The translations under genes were made by a program, and so were the position numbers. A DNA stretch of 64,000 nt from Serratia liquefaciens ATCC 27592 (lineage in GTDB: Bacteria; Pseudomonadota; Gammaproteobacteria; Enterobacterales; Enterobacteriaceae), in contig NC_021741.1 in assembly GCF_000422085.1 (NCBI RefSeq), positions 4,092,001 to 4,156,000 on the forward strand, written 5' to 3'. The notes under the pieces were generated by a model. It made no database searches. It worked only from the letters and a program-made list of their open reading frames with translations, and was not told the origin of the DNA. The stretch's first letter is position 1; each line of letters opens with the position of its first letter. Positions 1 to 9,480 of this stretch are shown here, one piece after another.

Positions 1-212
1 TGGAACTCGCCTGTCAGCATAACTACATACTGAAGCTGGAGTTACGCGACGGAGATAAACTCGAAGGCAAAGCCACCGAGCTGAAATTTACCAAAGGCGT
101 TGAGTACCTGATTATCGATCAGGCCGGCAATGCTCTCAGCTTGCGTCTGGATCACATCCTCAGTTTCAGTCATCCGGAAATCGGTACCGTGGTCGTCAGC
201 CTGTCTGACTGA
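1..212 (+). CDS. rof: Rho-binding antiterminator Rof (C-terminal part, gene enters from the left edge)
   Basis: The reading frame begins at base 3 and gives 69 residues ending at a TGA at 210-212. It reads LELACQHNY at the start and FSHPEIGTVVV near the end, which are hallmarks of Rof (YaeO), a small Sm-like fold protein that binds Rho and inhibits Rho-dependent termination. About 15 to 17 N-terminal residues lie outside the window. The K-12 neighbours of rof are tilS and gloA2, and both follow here, though with extra genes between them. Identification is by recognition of the conserved C-terminus. Confidence 0.93.
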   Translation, partial: ELACQHNYILKLELRDGDKLEGKATELKFTKGVEYLIIDQAGNALSLRLDHILSFSHPEIGTVVVSLSD

Positions 213-235
213 TTTTTCGGTAACGCCATCCCAAC

Positions 236-257
236 AGGGCAGCCCAACGGCTGCCCT
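236..257. terminator. Hairpin between convergent rof and cytochrome c genes
   Basis: A perfect 9-bp stem (AGGGCAGCC with GGCTGCCCT) closes a 4-nt loop between the two stop codons. There is no strong T tract on either side, so it is a plausible bidirectional terminator rather than a textbook one. Confidence 0.6.
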
Positions 258-280
258 CGTCATTTAGAGCTTCAGGCTGG

Positions 281-595
281 TTAGGGTTTAAGACTGGCAT
301 AGTAAGCAGCCAGATCGGCAATATCGTCATCGGACAGCGCTGAAACATAGGCTTTCATCACCTCTGCCTGGCCACCGTTACGTTCGCCTTTCTTATAAGC
401 CTGCAGCGCATGCTCCAGGTACATGGCGTTTTGCCCAGCCAGATTAGGATACATTGGCACCGAGACCTTCCCTTCAGCACCGTGGCATGCCATGCAACTG
501 GCAGATTTGTCTTTGCCTGCCGCCGCATCCCCCGCCGCCATAGCCGGCAAACTGCACAAACCAACCAACACCGCTATTGCGCTCACAAATTTCAT
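281..595 (-). CDS. Small periplasmic class I cytochrome c
   Basis: A 104-residue precursor has a typical signal peptide (about residues 1-20, cleavage after AMA) followed by one haem-binding CMACH motif at residues 34-38. A downstream methionine (EVMKAYV) is a candidate sixth ligand. It belongs to the small monohaem c4/c5-like cytochromes that shuttle electrons in the periplasm; the partner is unknown and no oxidase or cytochrome maturation gene lies nearby. Two consecutive ATG codons start the gene. The second, at 595, sits 5 nt from an AAGGAG and is preferred over the one at 598. This gene is not found between rof and tilS in K-12, so it is an accessory insertion. Confidence 0.85.
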   Translation of the reverse strand: MKFVSAIAVLVGLCSLPAMAAGDAAAGKDKSASCMACHGAEGKVSVPMYPNLAGQNAMYLEHALQAYKKGERNGGQAEVMKAYVSALSDDDIADLAAYYASLKP

Positions 596-615
596 CATTG
601 CTCCTTACGCTCTTA

Positions 616-1926
616 TTATTTTTTACGCCACTGCAGCCGCAGGGGTTGCTGCCCCTCGGCGGGTTGTCCGGCCTCGCTGACAAAAACGCCCAGCGCAGCG
701 ATAAGTTGGTCATCATAATAGATCAAAGGAGTACGCTCACGCTGCCACGGTGGAATACCCAACTCTTGCCACAGTTTTTTGATCGGCCGGGAATGCGTGC
801 GCCCCAGGATGCGGAGCTTGCCCTGAGCGCTAAAGCGAACGCTCACTTTTTGCAGTGGCTGCGGAGCGCGCAGGACAATATCGCCCTCCCCACTCACCAG
901 CTCACCCAGGCCATCCGGCAACATCAGCGGCTCTGTCAACGACCACTCCAGGCAGGTTTGACGCAGATCGGCCATCAATGGCAACAGGTATAGGCGCCGA
1001 CGGAAACGGCGGATCTGATATTGCCCCAGCTGTAGCTGAGGTTCGGCATCTTCACGGCTGAGCGCCACTTCGTGCCACAGACGCTGCAACTGTTCGCGTG
1101 AGGGCATGCTTGCGCCACGTGCTGCGATCCAACGGCGTAACAAAGCAAAACGTCGGGCCGGCGAGCATCCCAACAAACCGTCAATCGCCAGCGCATTTTC
1201 TTCATCGAGCAGCGAGTGCAACTGCTCTGCCAGCAGCTCATCCAACAGTTGCTCTTGCTCAGCACACAGGCTGGCACTACGCGCCGTCGCGGCGGCAAAA
1301 TGCGGCCAGCGCTGATTCAACAGTGGCAATACCTGCAGGCGTAGAAAGTTGCGATCGAAGCGCGAGTCCTGGTTACTGTCATCTTCAATCCAACTGAGCT
1401 GATGCTGCTGGGCATAGGCTTCCAACTGCTGCCGGGAACTGCCCAGCAATGGACGTAACAAGCCGTTATTTCCCAATGAGGTTTGCGCAGCCATTGCCGA
1501 CAGGCCCGCCGGGCCGCTGCCGCGCTTTAACGCCAAAAGAAAGGTTTCACATTGATCGTCAAGGTGTTGCGCGGTGAGCAAGGTTTCATCCGCGGCCAGC
1601 GTGGCAGCAAAAGCGGAATAGCGCGCCGCCCGGGCCGCGGCTTCAATGCCGTCCTGACGGCCGTCGACCTGCACATATTGCACCACCAATGGCAGTTGCC
1701 AGGCGGCACATTGTTGGCGACAGTGTTCCACCCACCGATCGGCAAAAGAACTCAGGCCGTGGTGCACGTGCACCGCGCGTAGCTGCAACTCCGGCAGTTG
1801 TTGACGCAACTGCACCAGCAAGTGCAGCAGTACGCTGGAATCCAGCCCGCCGCTGAATGCCACCAGCAAGTGCCGGCGCGCTCCCAGCTGACGGGCAAGC
1901 TGTCCAGATAATTGATTGCTATTCAT
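616..1926 (-). CDS. tilS: tRNA(Ile)-lysidine synthase
   Basis: TilS converts the wobble cytidine of the CAU anticodon of a minor tRNA-Ile to lysidine, using ATP and lysine, so that AUA is read correctly. The 436-residue protein has the N-type ATP pyrophosphatase loop SGGLDSS at residues 25-31, the expected catalytic domain (about 1-215), and the TilS-specific middle and C-terminal domains (about 220-435). Length matches the family. It is essential in enterobacteria. It lies 18 nt upstream of the cytochrome c start and reads in the same direction, so the two may be co-transcribed. Confidence 0.97.
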   Translation of the reverse strand: MNSNQLSGQLARQLGARRHLLVAFSGGLDSSVLLHLLVQLRQQLPELQLRAVHVHHGLSSFADRWVEHCRQQCAAWQLPLVVQYVQVDGRQDGIEAAARAARYSAFAATLAADETLLTAQHLDDQCETFLLALKRGSGPAGLSAMAAQTSLGNNGLLRPLLGSSRQQLEAYAQQHQLSWIEDDSNQDSRFDRNFLRLQVLPLLNQRWPHFAAATARSASLCAEQEQLLDELLAEQLHSLLDEENALAIDGLLGCSPARRFALLRRWIAARGASMPSREQLQRLWHEVALSREDAEPQLQLGQYQIRRFRRRLYLLPLMADLRQTCLEWSLTEPLMLPDGLGELVSGEGDIVLRAPQPLQKVSVRFSAQGKLRILGRTHSRPIKKLWQELGIPPWQRERTPLIYYDDQLIAALGVFVSEAGQPAEGQQPLRLQWRKK

Positions 1927-1982
1927 TGATTAGGCTTAATAACGTCCAGATAGCTGCACGTTACCCCCCGCCATACCATCAA

Positions 1983-3431
1983 TCAAGCATTAACCGCACG
2001 CAGGTGGCGGCCGGTCAGCAACCACCACATGGCCAACACCGCAATCACTGCGGCAGTACAACCCAATGCCCACCAGCCGATTTGTGAGAACAGGTGCGCG
2101 TAGGCCTGTGCGCTCGCTCCGGTTGCCGGATCTTCCGCTGTTTGCCCCGCGATAATGCCCGCCAGATAATTTGCTATCGAGCCGGTGGTCAGCATGTAGA
2201 TCCCCGTCAGTACCCCGGTAGCACCTGGGATATTCAGCCGGGTGATTTGCGCCATGGCGACCGGGTCGATGAACAATTCGGCCAGCCCCATCACGGAAAG
2301 CCCGGCGATCATCAGGAACATCGATCCCTGACCGTAGCGGGCATTCAGCGCCATCAGGGTGAAACCGACGCCTATCAGCAGCAAGCCAAAGGCGAATTTC
2401 CCCCAAATGCGCAGCGTACGGCTACCGCTGCCGTTGCCTCGTACAAGCCAGGCCAACATCACACCGCCAAACATCACGGCAAAGGCATTCACTGACTGGA
2501 ACAATGCCGTCGGCACCGTCCAGGAAAACCACTGGCGATCGACATAGTGATCGATAAACAGGCTGATGGAACTACCGCCCTGCTGAGCGAAAGCCCAAAA
2601 CAAAGTGCCCAGCAGCATCAGCATAACGATCTGCCACAGTCCACGGCGTTGATCCCTCGTAGCCCGGATCATAATCCGCGCCACCATCACCACCGCAGCG
2701 GCACACACCAGCATCAGTAATTGCCCCGCCAGACCGTAAATAAACAGCGAGGTAAAGAACAACGGGGCCAACAACAGCATGGCGCTTAGCCACACCCAGT
2801 TCGGTACCTTCAGGGTGTTGGCGCACATCTGCGCACGATCCACCCCGCGTGTGTGGGTGAAATGACGGCTGCCAAACAGGAAGATGGCCAGCCCTGCCAG
2901 CATGCCGATCCCCGCCAGCGCAAAACCGACGTGCCAGCCATAACGCTCTGCCGCCAGCCCACAAGCGATGGGTGCCAGAATCGACCCCACGTTGCCGGCG
3001 GCATACAGCAGTGAAAAGCCCCCTTCACGGCGCGAGTCTTGCGGTTGGTATAACTCGCCCAGCAGGCAGCTGATATTGGATTTGAACAGGCCGTAGCCGC
3101 AGATGATGATCGCCAGGGCCAGATAGAGTGAATGTGTCGAGACGGCGCTCAGACCGAGGACAATGTGGCCCAGCGTCATCAGTACCGCCCCGGCGATTAC
3201 CGCAACGCGGTTGCCCAGCAGGCGATCGGCAAGCAGGCCGCCCAGGATCGGCGTGACGTAAACCAGAGAGGCATAGGCGCTATAAAGGCTGATAGCGCGG
3301 CTATCGGTATAACCAAGTTGATGAGTAAGATAGAGAATAAGTAATGCACGCATGCCGTAAAAGCTGAAATATTCCCAAATTTGTATGGCTACGACATAGT
3401 AGATTGCGCGCGGCTGTGAGGGTGTTTTCAT
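1983..3431 (-). CDS. dtpC: Peptide:proton symporter of the POT family, DtpC type
   Basis: A 482-residue inner-membrane protein with the POT/PTR2 signature [12 protein letters not shown] in the second helix region and about 14 membrane helices. Its N-terminus ([12 protein letters not shown]) is that of K-12 DtpC (YjdL), the atypical member in which the usual ExxER motif reads [10 protein letters not shown]. DtpC favours lysine-containing dipeptides, so it can supply lysine to CadA. It follows cadA after 63 nt and a hairpin, the same cadBA-dtpC order as K-12, so readthrough from the cad promoter is likely. A GGGAG lies 6 nt before the ATG. Confidence 0.94.
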   Translation of the reverse strand: MKTPSQPRAIYYVVAIQIWEYFSFYGMRALLILYLTHQLGYTDSRAISLYSAYASLVYVTPILGGLLADRLLGNRVAVIAGAVLMTLGHIVLGLSAVSTHSLYLALAIIICGYGLFKSNISCLLGELYQPQDSRREGGFSLLYAAGNVGSILAPIACGLAAERYGWHVGFALAGIGMLAGLAIFLFGSRHFTHTRGVDRAQMCANTLKVPNWVWLSAMLLLAPLFFTSLFIYGLAGQLLMLVCAAAVVMVARIMIRATRDQRRGLWQIVMLMLLGTLFWAFAQQGGSSISLFIDHYVDRQWFSWTVPTALFQSVNAFAVMFGGVMLAWLVRGNGSGSRTLRIWGKFAFGLLLIGVGFTLMALNARYGQGSMFLMIAGLSVMGLAELFIDPVAMAQITRLNIPGATGVLTGIYMLTTGSIANYLAGIIAGQTAEDPATGASAQAYAHLFSQIGWWALGCTAAVIAVLAMWWLLTGRHLRAVNA

Positions 3432-3463
3432 GGTTTTCTCCCATCAGTCGGTGAACGACAAAA

Positions 3464-3483
3464 GGGAGGCGTAAACGCCTCCC
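3464..3483 (-). terminator. Intrinsic terminator after cadA, before dtpC
   Basis: On the minus strand an 8-bp stem (GGGAGGCG with CGCCTCCC) and 4-nt loop are followed by TTTTGTCGTT. It lies between the cadA stop and the dtpC start, so it probably limits rather than abolishes readthrough into dtpC. Confidence 0.8.
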
Positions 3484-3494
3484 CGTTATTTCAG

Positions 3495-5636
3495 TTATTT
3501 ATCGTTTTTCAACACCTTCACGGTGTAACGTCCATCCGCCTGACGGTAAGCGCCGTGGATATCAGTTTCGAAGCCCGGATAATGCGCGCCGATTTCGCAC
3601 AGCATTTGCAGGAACTCCAGTACCGGACGGCTTTCCTCGGTGAGCATTTCACCTGGCATCACCAGTGGAACACCTGGAGGATATGGCAGGATCATGTTGG
3701 CATTCACCTTGCCGACCATGTCTTCCAAATAAACCTCTTCCACTTCACCGTGCAGCTCTTTCTGGAACGCATTGAACGGGTTCATGACCAGAGTTGGCAG
3801 CACTTCAAATGCGCGGTACATCAGATCCGGCAGGTTGTGCTCAACCACCAGGTTGTGAATGTTCTGCGCCAGATCCTGAATGCGCATGTTTTCATAAAAC
3901 TCAGGCGCCTCTTTGTACAGTGACGGCAGCATGTTTTTCACCCGCAGGTTCAGGTCGAACGAACGTTTGAAATCAGTCAGGCCGCGCAGCAGGCTGAGGG
4001 CTTTGGTTTTGTCGATACCGATGCTGAACAGGAACAGCAGGTTATATGGGCCGGTTTTCTCAACGATGATACCGTGCTCGTCCAGGTATTTAGCAACCAG
4101 GCTGGCCGGGATACCAAACTCCTGCATTTCACCCTCTTTACTCATCCCTGGGGTCAGGAGAGTGACTTTGATCGGGTCGAGATACATATGTTCATCGTCG
4201 ATATTTTTGAAGCCGTGCCAGGCGTTGTCAGACTTCAGCGGCCAGCATTCAGCCTGATCGATGTGTTCTGGCTGCCAGACGTCAAAGAACCAACCTTCGG
4301 ACTCAACGTTCAGCTGTTTGATTTCTTTACGGAACTTGATAGCACGTTCAATAGAGTCGTTAATCAAACGCTTACCGGCATTGCCTTTCATCATCGCCGC
4401 GGCAGTTTCGGTAGACGCCACGATACCGTAGTGCGGTGAAGTGGTGGTTTGCATCATGTAGGCTTCGTTGAAGGTTTCTTCGTTGATATCGCCTTTCACG
4501 TGGATCATCGAAGCCTGCGAGAACGCCGCCAGCAGTTTATGGGTGGATTGGGTTTCATAAATCACCTTCCCTTCCACACGGCCGCCGCTCATGCCGCATT
4601 TGCCTTTGTAGATCGGGTGGAAATTGGTGTAAGGCACCCAGGCGGAGTCAAAGTGAATAGATTTCACATCCAGCGCGTTCTTAATATGATCGGTGTTGTA
4701 CAGCAGACCGTCATAGGTAGAGTTGGTGATTACCGCATGCACTGGCCAGGTCGCGTTTGGTGTTTCTTTAACACGTTTGGCGATGGTGTCACGGGCAAAC
4801 TCACTCTGCGGGATACCACCGAGAATGCCGTAAGCATTACGGGTTGGGCGGAAATAGATTGGCGTAATGTCGCTCATCATCATCAGATGGGTCAGCGATT
4901 TGTGGCAGTTACGGTCAATCAATACCGTGCTGCCGGCCGGTGCGGAGTACATGCCGACAATTTTGTTGGCGGTAGAAGTGCCGTTAGTCACCATATAGCT
5001 GCGTTCAGCGTTGAATACGCGAGCAATATACTCTTCAGCTTCTTTGTGCGGACCGGTGTGGTCCAGCAGTGAGCCCAGCTCGGAAACCGAAATAGAAATG
5101 TCAGACTTCATGGCGTTGGCGCCAAAGAAATCGTAGAACAGGCTACCGACCGGGCTTTTCTGGAAGGCGGTGCCCCCCATGTGGCCTGGAGTACAGAAGG
5201 TGTATTTGCCTTCACGCACATATTTGAACAGCGCTTTGGTCAGCGGTGGCAGGATGGTATCGATGTACTCATCGGTGTTTTGTTTGATCTTGGCAGCGAT
5301 ATCGGTAGCCGCACCCAGCGCATATTCAAAGAAACGCACCTGCATGCGCAGATCGTTCAGGCTGACATCCAGGGTTGAATGCGTATTGGCAAATGCATAC
5401 AGCGGCATATATTCATTCAACTGGCTGATTTCTTCACACAACTCGAGGTTGTATTTATCCCAGTCGAAAATCACCCCGCACAAGCGCGCATTATTCTCGA
5501 TCAGCTTTAACAGGTCTTCGCGATCGTTAGGATAGACAACGCGGAAGTCCAGGCTTTCCAATGCTTTGTGCAGTTCGCGGATAGGCTCTTCTTTAAAGTA
5601 GACACCCATGTGGTTCATGATAGCTATAACGTTCAT
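3495..5636 (-). CDS. cadA: Inducible lysine decarboxylase
   Basis: CadA converts lysine to cadaverine and CO2, consuming a proton; it is the enzyme of lysine-dependent acid resistance. The 713-residue protein has the N-terminal wing domain (about 1-130), the PLP-dependent fold-type I core and the C-terminal domain. The PLP lysine is K367 in STHKLL, the same number as in K-12. The ATG at 5636 is preferred to the one at 5642 because its GGAG is 8 nt away rather than 2, and because it gives the K-12 N-terminus MNVIAIMNHMG. It shares an operon with cadB. A paralogue, ldcC, lies 5 kb away. Confidence 0.97.
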   Translation of the reverse strand: MNVIAIMNHMGVYFKEEPIRELHKALESLDFRVVYPNDREDLLKLIENNARLCGVIFDWDKYNLELCEEISQLNEYMPLYAFANTHSTLDVSLNDLRMQVRFFEYALGAATDIAAKIKQNTDEYIDTILPPLTKALFKYVREGKYTFCTPGHMGGTAFQKSPVGSLFYDFFGANAMKSDISISVSELGSLLDHTGPHKEAEEYIARVFNAERSYMVTNGTSTANKIVGMYSAPAGSTVLIDRNCHKSLTHLMMMSDITPIYFRPTRNAYGILGGIPQSEFARDTIAKRVKETPNATWPVHAVITNSTYDGLLYNTDHIKNALDVKSIHFDSAWVPYTNFHPIYKGKCGMSGGRVEGKVIYETQSTHKLLAAFSQASMIHVKGDINEETFNEAYMMQTTTSPHYGIVASTETAAAMMKGNAGKRLINDSIERAIKFRKEIKQLNVESEGWFFDVWQPEHIDQAECWPLKSDNAWHGFKNIDDEHMYLDPIKVTLLTPGMSKEGEMQEFGIPASLVAKYLDEHGIIVEKTGPYNLLFLFSIGIDKTKALSLLRGLTDFKRSFDLNLRVKNMLPSLYKEAPEFYENMRIQDLAQNIHNLVVEHNLPDLMYRAFEVLPTLVMNPFNAFQKELHGEVEEVYLEDMVGKVNANMILPYPPGVPLVMPGEMLTEESRPVLEFLQMLCEIGAHYPGFETDIHGAYRQADGRYTVKVLKNDK

Positions 5637-5658
5637 AATCATTTCTCCAGGTAAAGCG

Positions 5659-5698
5659 AGCCCCTTGCCATCACGAGTGACAATTACTGCAAGGGGCT
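5659..5698 (-). promoter_or_regulatory. Intercistronic hairpin between cadB and cadA
   Basis: A perfect 10-bp stem (AGCCCCTTGC with GCAAGGGGCT) encloses a 20-nt loop in the cadB-cadA gap, ending about 14 nt upstream of the cadA ribosome-binding site. No T tract follows, so it is more likely an mRNA stability or processing element than a terminator. Confidence 0.55.
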
Positions 5699-5724
5699 AA
5701 ATTAAGAAGTGGGTCAGTACGTGC

Positions 5725-7074
5725 TTAGTGCGCTTTGGCCGTCGTATTGCCGTCGAGGGCTACACCGTTGGCTTTGGCGGTCTGACGGGTATTCATTTTG
5801 CGGGCGTAGAACATCAGGATGATCAGGCTGATGATGAAGGTACCGGACAGTTCGAACGAGTCGGCCCCCATCAGTGCGATGAAGCAGAAGCCACAACCCA
5901 GCACCGAGGCAATCAGGCTCAGCAGGTTACGGATATTGACACCTTCGAAGCGGATCAGATCTACGCAGGAGTAGAAGTAAGGCAGCATGGTCAGCAGTAC
6001 CGCGATACCGGTCAACATGCCGAACAGGTCGGAAGCTTTACCGCCGCCGGAGCTCATGGCCGTAATCAGCACCATCAGCGCAGTCATTTTGCAGCTTGCC
6101 AGCAGCAGGCCTTTTTTCGGCACGCCGTTTTTATCGACTTCACCGTAAACTTTCGGGAAGTTACCGTCGTTGGCGGCACGTACCCCGGCTTGACCAACCA
6201 GCATCATCCAGGAACCAAGTGAAGTGAGGCAGGCAAAGGCGGTGAAGGCAGAAACCATTGGCGCAGCCCAGCCACCCATGATTGTAGAGGCGCTGATAGC
6301 GAACGGTGCACCGGAAGCAGCCATCTCAGACGCAGGATACATACCGCTGATGACCTGAGTTGCTGCAACGTAGATGATCCCAGCCAGCGCAGTCCCCAGC
6401 ATGGTTGCCAGCGGTACGGTACGTTTCGGGTTTTTCACCATGCCGGTGCTTACTGCGGCAGATTCCACGCCGATAAACGCCCACAGGCACAGCAGGATAC
6501 TTTTGATTACGGCATGGAAATCAGTGGTACCGGAAGTATTCCAGTTAGCCTGATAGGTTGCAGCGTCGAACCAATGCCAGCCTGCAGTCGCAGTCACAAT
6601 CACCGGGATCAGCACCAATACCAGGCCCATGGTCGTCAAACGACTGACCCATGAACCGCCCAGCAGGTTAATAAAGGTAAACACCCAAACAATAGCAATA
6701 CAGGCAATACCAGCCGGTACCGGATTATTCAGTGCAGGGAAGAAGGTAGAAAGATAAGAAACCGCGGTAATGCCGATGGCCAAATTACCGATCCAGTTCG
6801 CATGGTAATAAAGCACACCGGTTTGGAAACCAAACGCCGGGGAAATTTCACCCGCGTAGGCAATGGGACCGCCCTGTTGAGGATTTTTGGTGGCCAGGCG
6901 AGCATATACATAGGCCAGCGACATCGCACCAATAATGGATATTACCCATCCCCAAATAGCGATAGATCCGAGACTTGCCAGGTTCGCGGGTAATAAGGCA
7001 ATACCGCTCCCCATCATATTACCGGCAACAACACCGGTGCAGGCAATAAGCCCGATTTTCTTGGATGAAGCCAT
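5725..7074 (-). CDS. cadB: Lysine/cadaverine antiporter
   Basis: CadB exchanges external lysine for internal cadaverine across the inner membrane, the transport half of the CadA acid-resistance cycle. The 449-residue protein is an APC-superfamily antiporter with about 12 helices. The N-terminal GNMMGSGIALLPANLA is the family's unwound-helix substrate motif. An AGGAG lies 9 nt upstream of the ATG. It is the first gene of the cadBA operon, downstream of the AT-rich cad promoter region and of cadC in the same direction. Confidence 0.97.
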   Translation of the reverse strand: MASSKKIGLIACTGVVAGNMMGSGIALLPANLASLGSIAIWGWVISIIGAMSLAYVYARLATKNPQQGGPIAYAGEISPAFGFQTGVLYYHANWIGNLAIGITAVSYLSTFFPALNNPVPAGIACIAIVWVFTFINLLGGSWVSRLTTMGLVLVLIPVIVTATAGWHWFDAATYQANWNTSGTTDFHAVIKSILLCLWAFIGVESAAVSTGMVKNPKRTVPLATMLGTALAGIIYVAATQVISGMYPASEMAASGAPFAISASTIMGGWAAPMVSAFTAFACLTSLGSWMMLVGQAGVRAANDGNFPKVYGEVDKNGVPKKGLLLASCKMTALMVLITAMSSGGGKASDLFGMLTGIAVLLTMLPYFYSCVDLIRFEGVNIRNLLSLIASVLGCGFCFIALMGADSFELSGTFIISLIILMFYARKMNTRQTAKANGVALDGNTTAKAH

Positions 7075-7390
7075 GGTCAGTTTCTCCTGATTTTGATTTC
7101 TTATAAGTCCAGGTCGTTATGCAGTTTTGCTAATGACCGGACTTGATGGTCAGGATGCTAAAGAATGGCGTCAGTAAAGTCCTAAAGATAAAGTGATATT
7201 ACGGTCATGATCATACAAATGATAACTTGAGGTTTTCCATTAACAAATAAAGAGCTAAACACGGCATCAAGAAAAGATAAATATCATTAAAAAACAGTAT
7301 GATAAGCGTGTTATTTTTCACCTACAAACGTGAACAACAGAGAATAAATCACCAACCGATACATTTATTTAATTTAACAAAATCGGCACA
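7075..7390 (-). promoter_or_regulatory. cadBA promoter and CadC-binding region
   Basis: This long gap between cadC and cadB holds no gene. From about 7170 to 7390 it is markedly AT-rich. In K-12 the equivalent region carries two CadC sites and is silenced by H-NS. A possible minus-strand promoter is TTATCA (7220-7225) and TAATAT (7196-7201) with an 18-bp spacer, giving a leader of about 115 nt. The exact elements are inferred; only the position, the AT-richness and the leader are seen. Confidence 0.6.
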
Positions 7391-7433
7391 ATAAATAACA
7401 CCGCCACTCAAGATATTGAGTCAGCGGTGTTAT
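7391..7433 (-). terminator. Intrinsic terminator of cadC
   Basis: A perfect 10-bp stem pairs 7395-7404 with 7424-7433 and has an inner 5-bp stem. On the minus strand it is followed by a T-rich run (TTATTG). It lies 7 nt after the cadC stop. Confidence 0.8.
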
Positions 7434-7439
7434 CGAAGG

Positions 7440-8996
7440 TTATTCGCCTTGAGTATAGTTATTGAGATAGGGAACGACGGCGTTAATTGAGGTGTGAAAT
7501 ACGGCATTACTGATCCAATGCAGCGTATTTTCTCCAGGACGAAGATTAAAGGCGGTGATATAGGAATCAGCTGCCAGATGGTTATAACCCTGCATTTCAT
7601 AAACCTTACCCAGCAATACATAATTCATCCAGGACATCTGTAATTCAATGCCCTTGTCAATTGCCTGGTGGGCCTCATCGGTATTCCCCTGCCCCAGCGC
7701 TTGTATCGTATGAATTTGCTGAATAATCGGGCTGTCTTTTAACGTCGGCAGCGTATTCAAACGAGCGATTTCAGCCTGCAATTGCGCCAATTGTACGCCG
7801 TCAAAGGGTTGATAAGAGTTACGCAATAAATCGGCCAGCGCTTTTTCTGCAGAGAGATAAATAAAATTCGGCGTAATTTTTATCATATCCGCCAGCATAT
7901 TACTCGCATGGGTCAGTGAGTCGTTATCCCCCTGAATCAAGAGCTGGTGCGCCTGATAATACTGTTGCAATGCCGGGCCGGAATTCGGTAAAAGCTGGGT
8001 CAGGCGCTGCTGCAACTGCGGCGGCCAGGGCTGCTTAAGAGCAGTAGACAGACTGCTGAGGAAATCTTCCTGAATTTTTAGCTGGTTGTCATCGGTCACG
8101 AAGTAACGCTTATCCAACATGATCGAACTGTCCGCGTTGTTCACCAGACGCACCGACAGGAAACACTGCTGAGCGCGATAATGGCGCTGATTGACGAACT
8201 CAATGGTCAGAGACTTACCCGAACTGCTGGGTCCGGTGTAGTTGTAATTGGTCTGATCATGCACCAGGAAGGTCGAGTAAGTATTCAGCGAGTCCGTCAC
8301 CACTTCACTCAGGCCAACTACATAAGAGAGCTGCGGCGTCCAGTTGCTGCAACTGTTACCGCCCTGAATACGGATGTCGATATCACGCGGGTTCATCAGC
8401 ACCGGCATGGTGGATTCCGGTATGCGCTGCGACAAGGTCGCGATGGCAACAAACACCACACAGGCGCTCAACGCAGCAAGAAATGCCAGCCATACCCAGA
8501 ATGTTGATTGGCGATAAAAAGGGGTGGTTGAGGTGACCGACGGCGTTTTTGTCTTGGTTGGTTTGGGCGGCTCATAGGCTACCTCGTCTTCTTCGCTGCC
8601 GTCGCTGCCATCTTCCGGCTCATGCATGATCACCGCAACCTGCGGCACCGCAGGCGTTGCCACATCGTCCCCTTCACACCACATGACCGGTGCAGCCAGC
8701 TTATAGCCGCGTTTGGGTACGGTGATAATGTATTCCGGGCTATTGGTGTCGCCGTCTTTCAGGTATTTGCGCAGCTCGGAAATACTCTGGGTCACCACAT
8801 GATTGGTGACGATGTTGCGTTTCCATACATTATCGATCAGCTCATCTCGGCTCAGCACCACATCCGGATGCCGGGCGAAATATTGCAGCATATCGATCAG
8901 GCGAGGCTCCAACGTCTGTTGGCGCCCGTCACGGCTTATTTTGTTGTCTGCGGGAGTAACTAACCATTCTCCAACGCGAAAAACAGGCTCTTGCAT
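7440..8996 (-). CDS. cadC: Membrane-integrated acid/lysine-responsive activator of cadBA
   Basis: CadC is a ToxR-like one-component regulator. It has a cytoplasmic winged-helix domain (about 1-105), a variable acidic linker (about 107-160), one transmembrane helix (about 166-188) and a periplasmic sensor. C216 and C278 correspond to the periplasmic disulfide pair that controls acid induction in K-12. The C-terminal part contains the cadaverine-sensing subdomain. It activates cadBA at low pH with lysine, together with LysP. The ATG at 8996 matches the K-12 start; an upstream in-frame ATG at 9005 exists and neither has a strong Shine-Dalgarno, so the start is the least certain point. Confidence 0.95.
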   Translation of the reverse strand: MQEPVFRVGEWLVTPADNKISRDGRQQTLEPRLIDMLQYFARHPDVVLSRDELIDNVWKRNIVTNHVVTQSISELRKYLKDGDTNSPEYIITVPKRGYKLAAPVMWCEGDDVATPAVPQVAVIMHEPEDGSDGSEEDEVAYEPPKPTKTKTPSVTSTTPFYRQSTFWVWLAFLAALSACVVFVAIATLSQRIPESTMPVLMNPRDIDIRIQGGNSCSNWTPQLSYVVGLSEVVTDSLNTYSTFLVHDQTNYNYTGPSSSGKSLTIEFVNQRHYRAQQCFLSVRLVNNADSSIMLDKRYFVTDDNQLKIQEDFLSSLSTALKQPWPPQLQQRLTQLLPNSGPALQQYYQAHQLLIQGDNDSLTHASNMLADMIKITPNFIYLSAEKALADLLRNSYQPFDGVQLAQLQAEIARLNTLPTLKDSPIIQQIHTIQALGQGNTDEAHQAIDKGIELQMSWMNYVLLGKVYEMQGYNHLAADSYITAFNLRPGENTLHWISNAVFHTSINAVVPYLNNYTQGE

Positions 8997-9085
8997 AGTG
9001 AACATAACTCAAAAGGGGCGTGCGGCAAGCGCGGGATGATAGCATATGCGGGTGCCGCCTGCGCCGCCTGGTCCCGATTAAGCAT

Positions 9086-9475
9086 TCATAGCTCATATAA
9101 TTCTAGAGGTAACCCATCCGGATCGCTGAAAAAAGTGAAACGTGACTGGGTGTATGGATCGATACGCACCGGTTCGCAAACCACCCCGGCATTCTGCAAA
9201 TGCTGGATGGCCTGCTCGATGTCGTCGACGCTGAAAGCTAAATGACGCAAGCCGCAGGCTTCCGGGCGACTGACGCGGGCCGGCGGTGACGGGAAGGAAA
9301 ACAGTTCGATGGTGTATTGACCGTTGAGCGCCAAATCCGCTTTCCATGAATCGCGCTCCGCACGGTAAAACTCGCCTAATAGGGTGAACCCCAGAATATC
9401 GCAGTAAAAATGCTTACTGGCTGCATAATCTGAGCCTATAACTGCGATGTGGTGTACCTGACGTAATGCCAACAT
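9086..9475 (-). CDS. gloA2: Glyoxalase-like VOC family protein YaeR/GloA2
   Basis: A 129-residue single vicinal-oxygen-chelate domain protein, nearly collinear with K-12 YaeR (GloA2). Candidate metal ligands are the early histidine in VHHIAVI, a glutamate in YTIELFSF, a histidine in GLRHLAFSV and the terminal LELYEL glutamate. The family binds a divalent metal, but the substrate is not settled and glyoxalase activity is only suggested by similarity. It lies between the cad locus and the thioredoxin-like gene, whereas in K-12 it sits directly between ldcC and tilS. GAGG lies 7 nt before the ATG, inside a hairpin. Confidence 0.9.
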   Translation of the reverse strand: MLALRQVHHIAVIGSDYAASKHFYCDILGFTLLGEFYRAERDSWKADLALNGQYTIELFSFPSPPARVSRPEACGLRHLAFSVDDIEQAIQHLQNAGVVCEPVRIDPYTQSRFTFFSDPDGLPLELYEL

Positions 9476-9480
9476 TGTGA

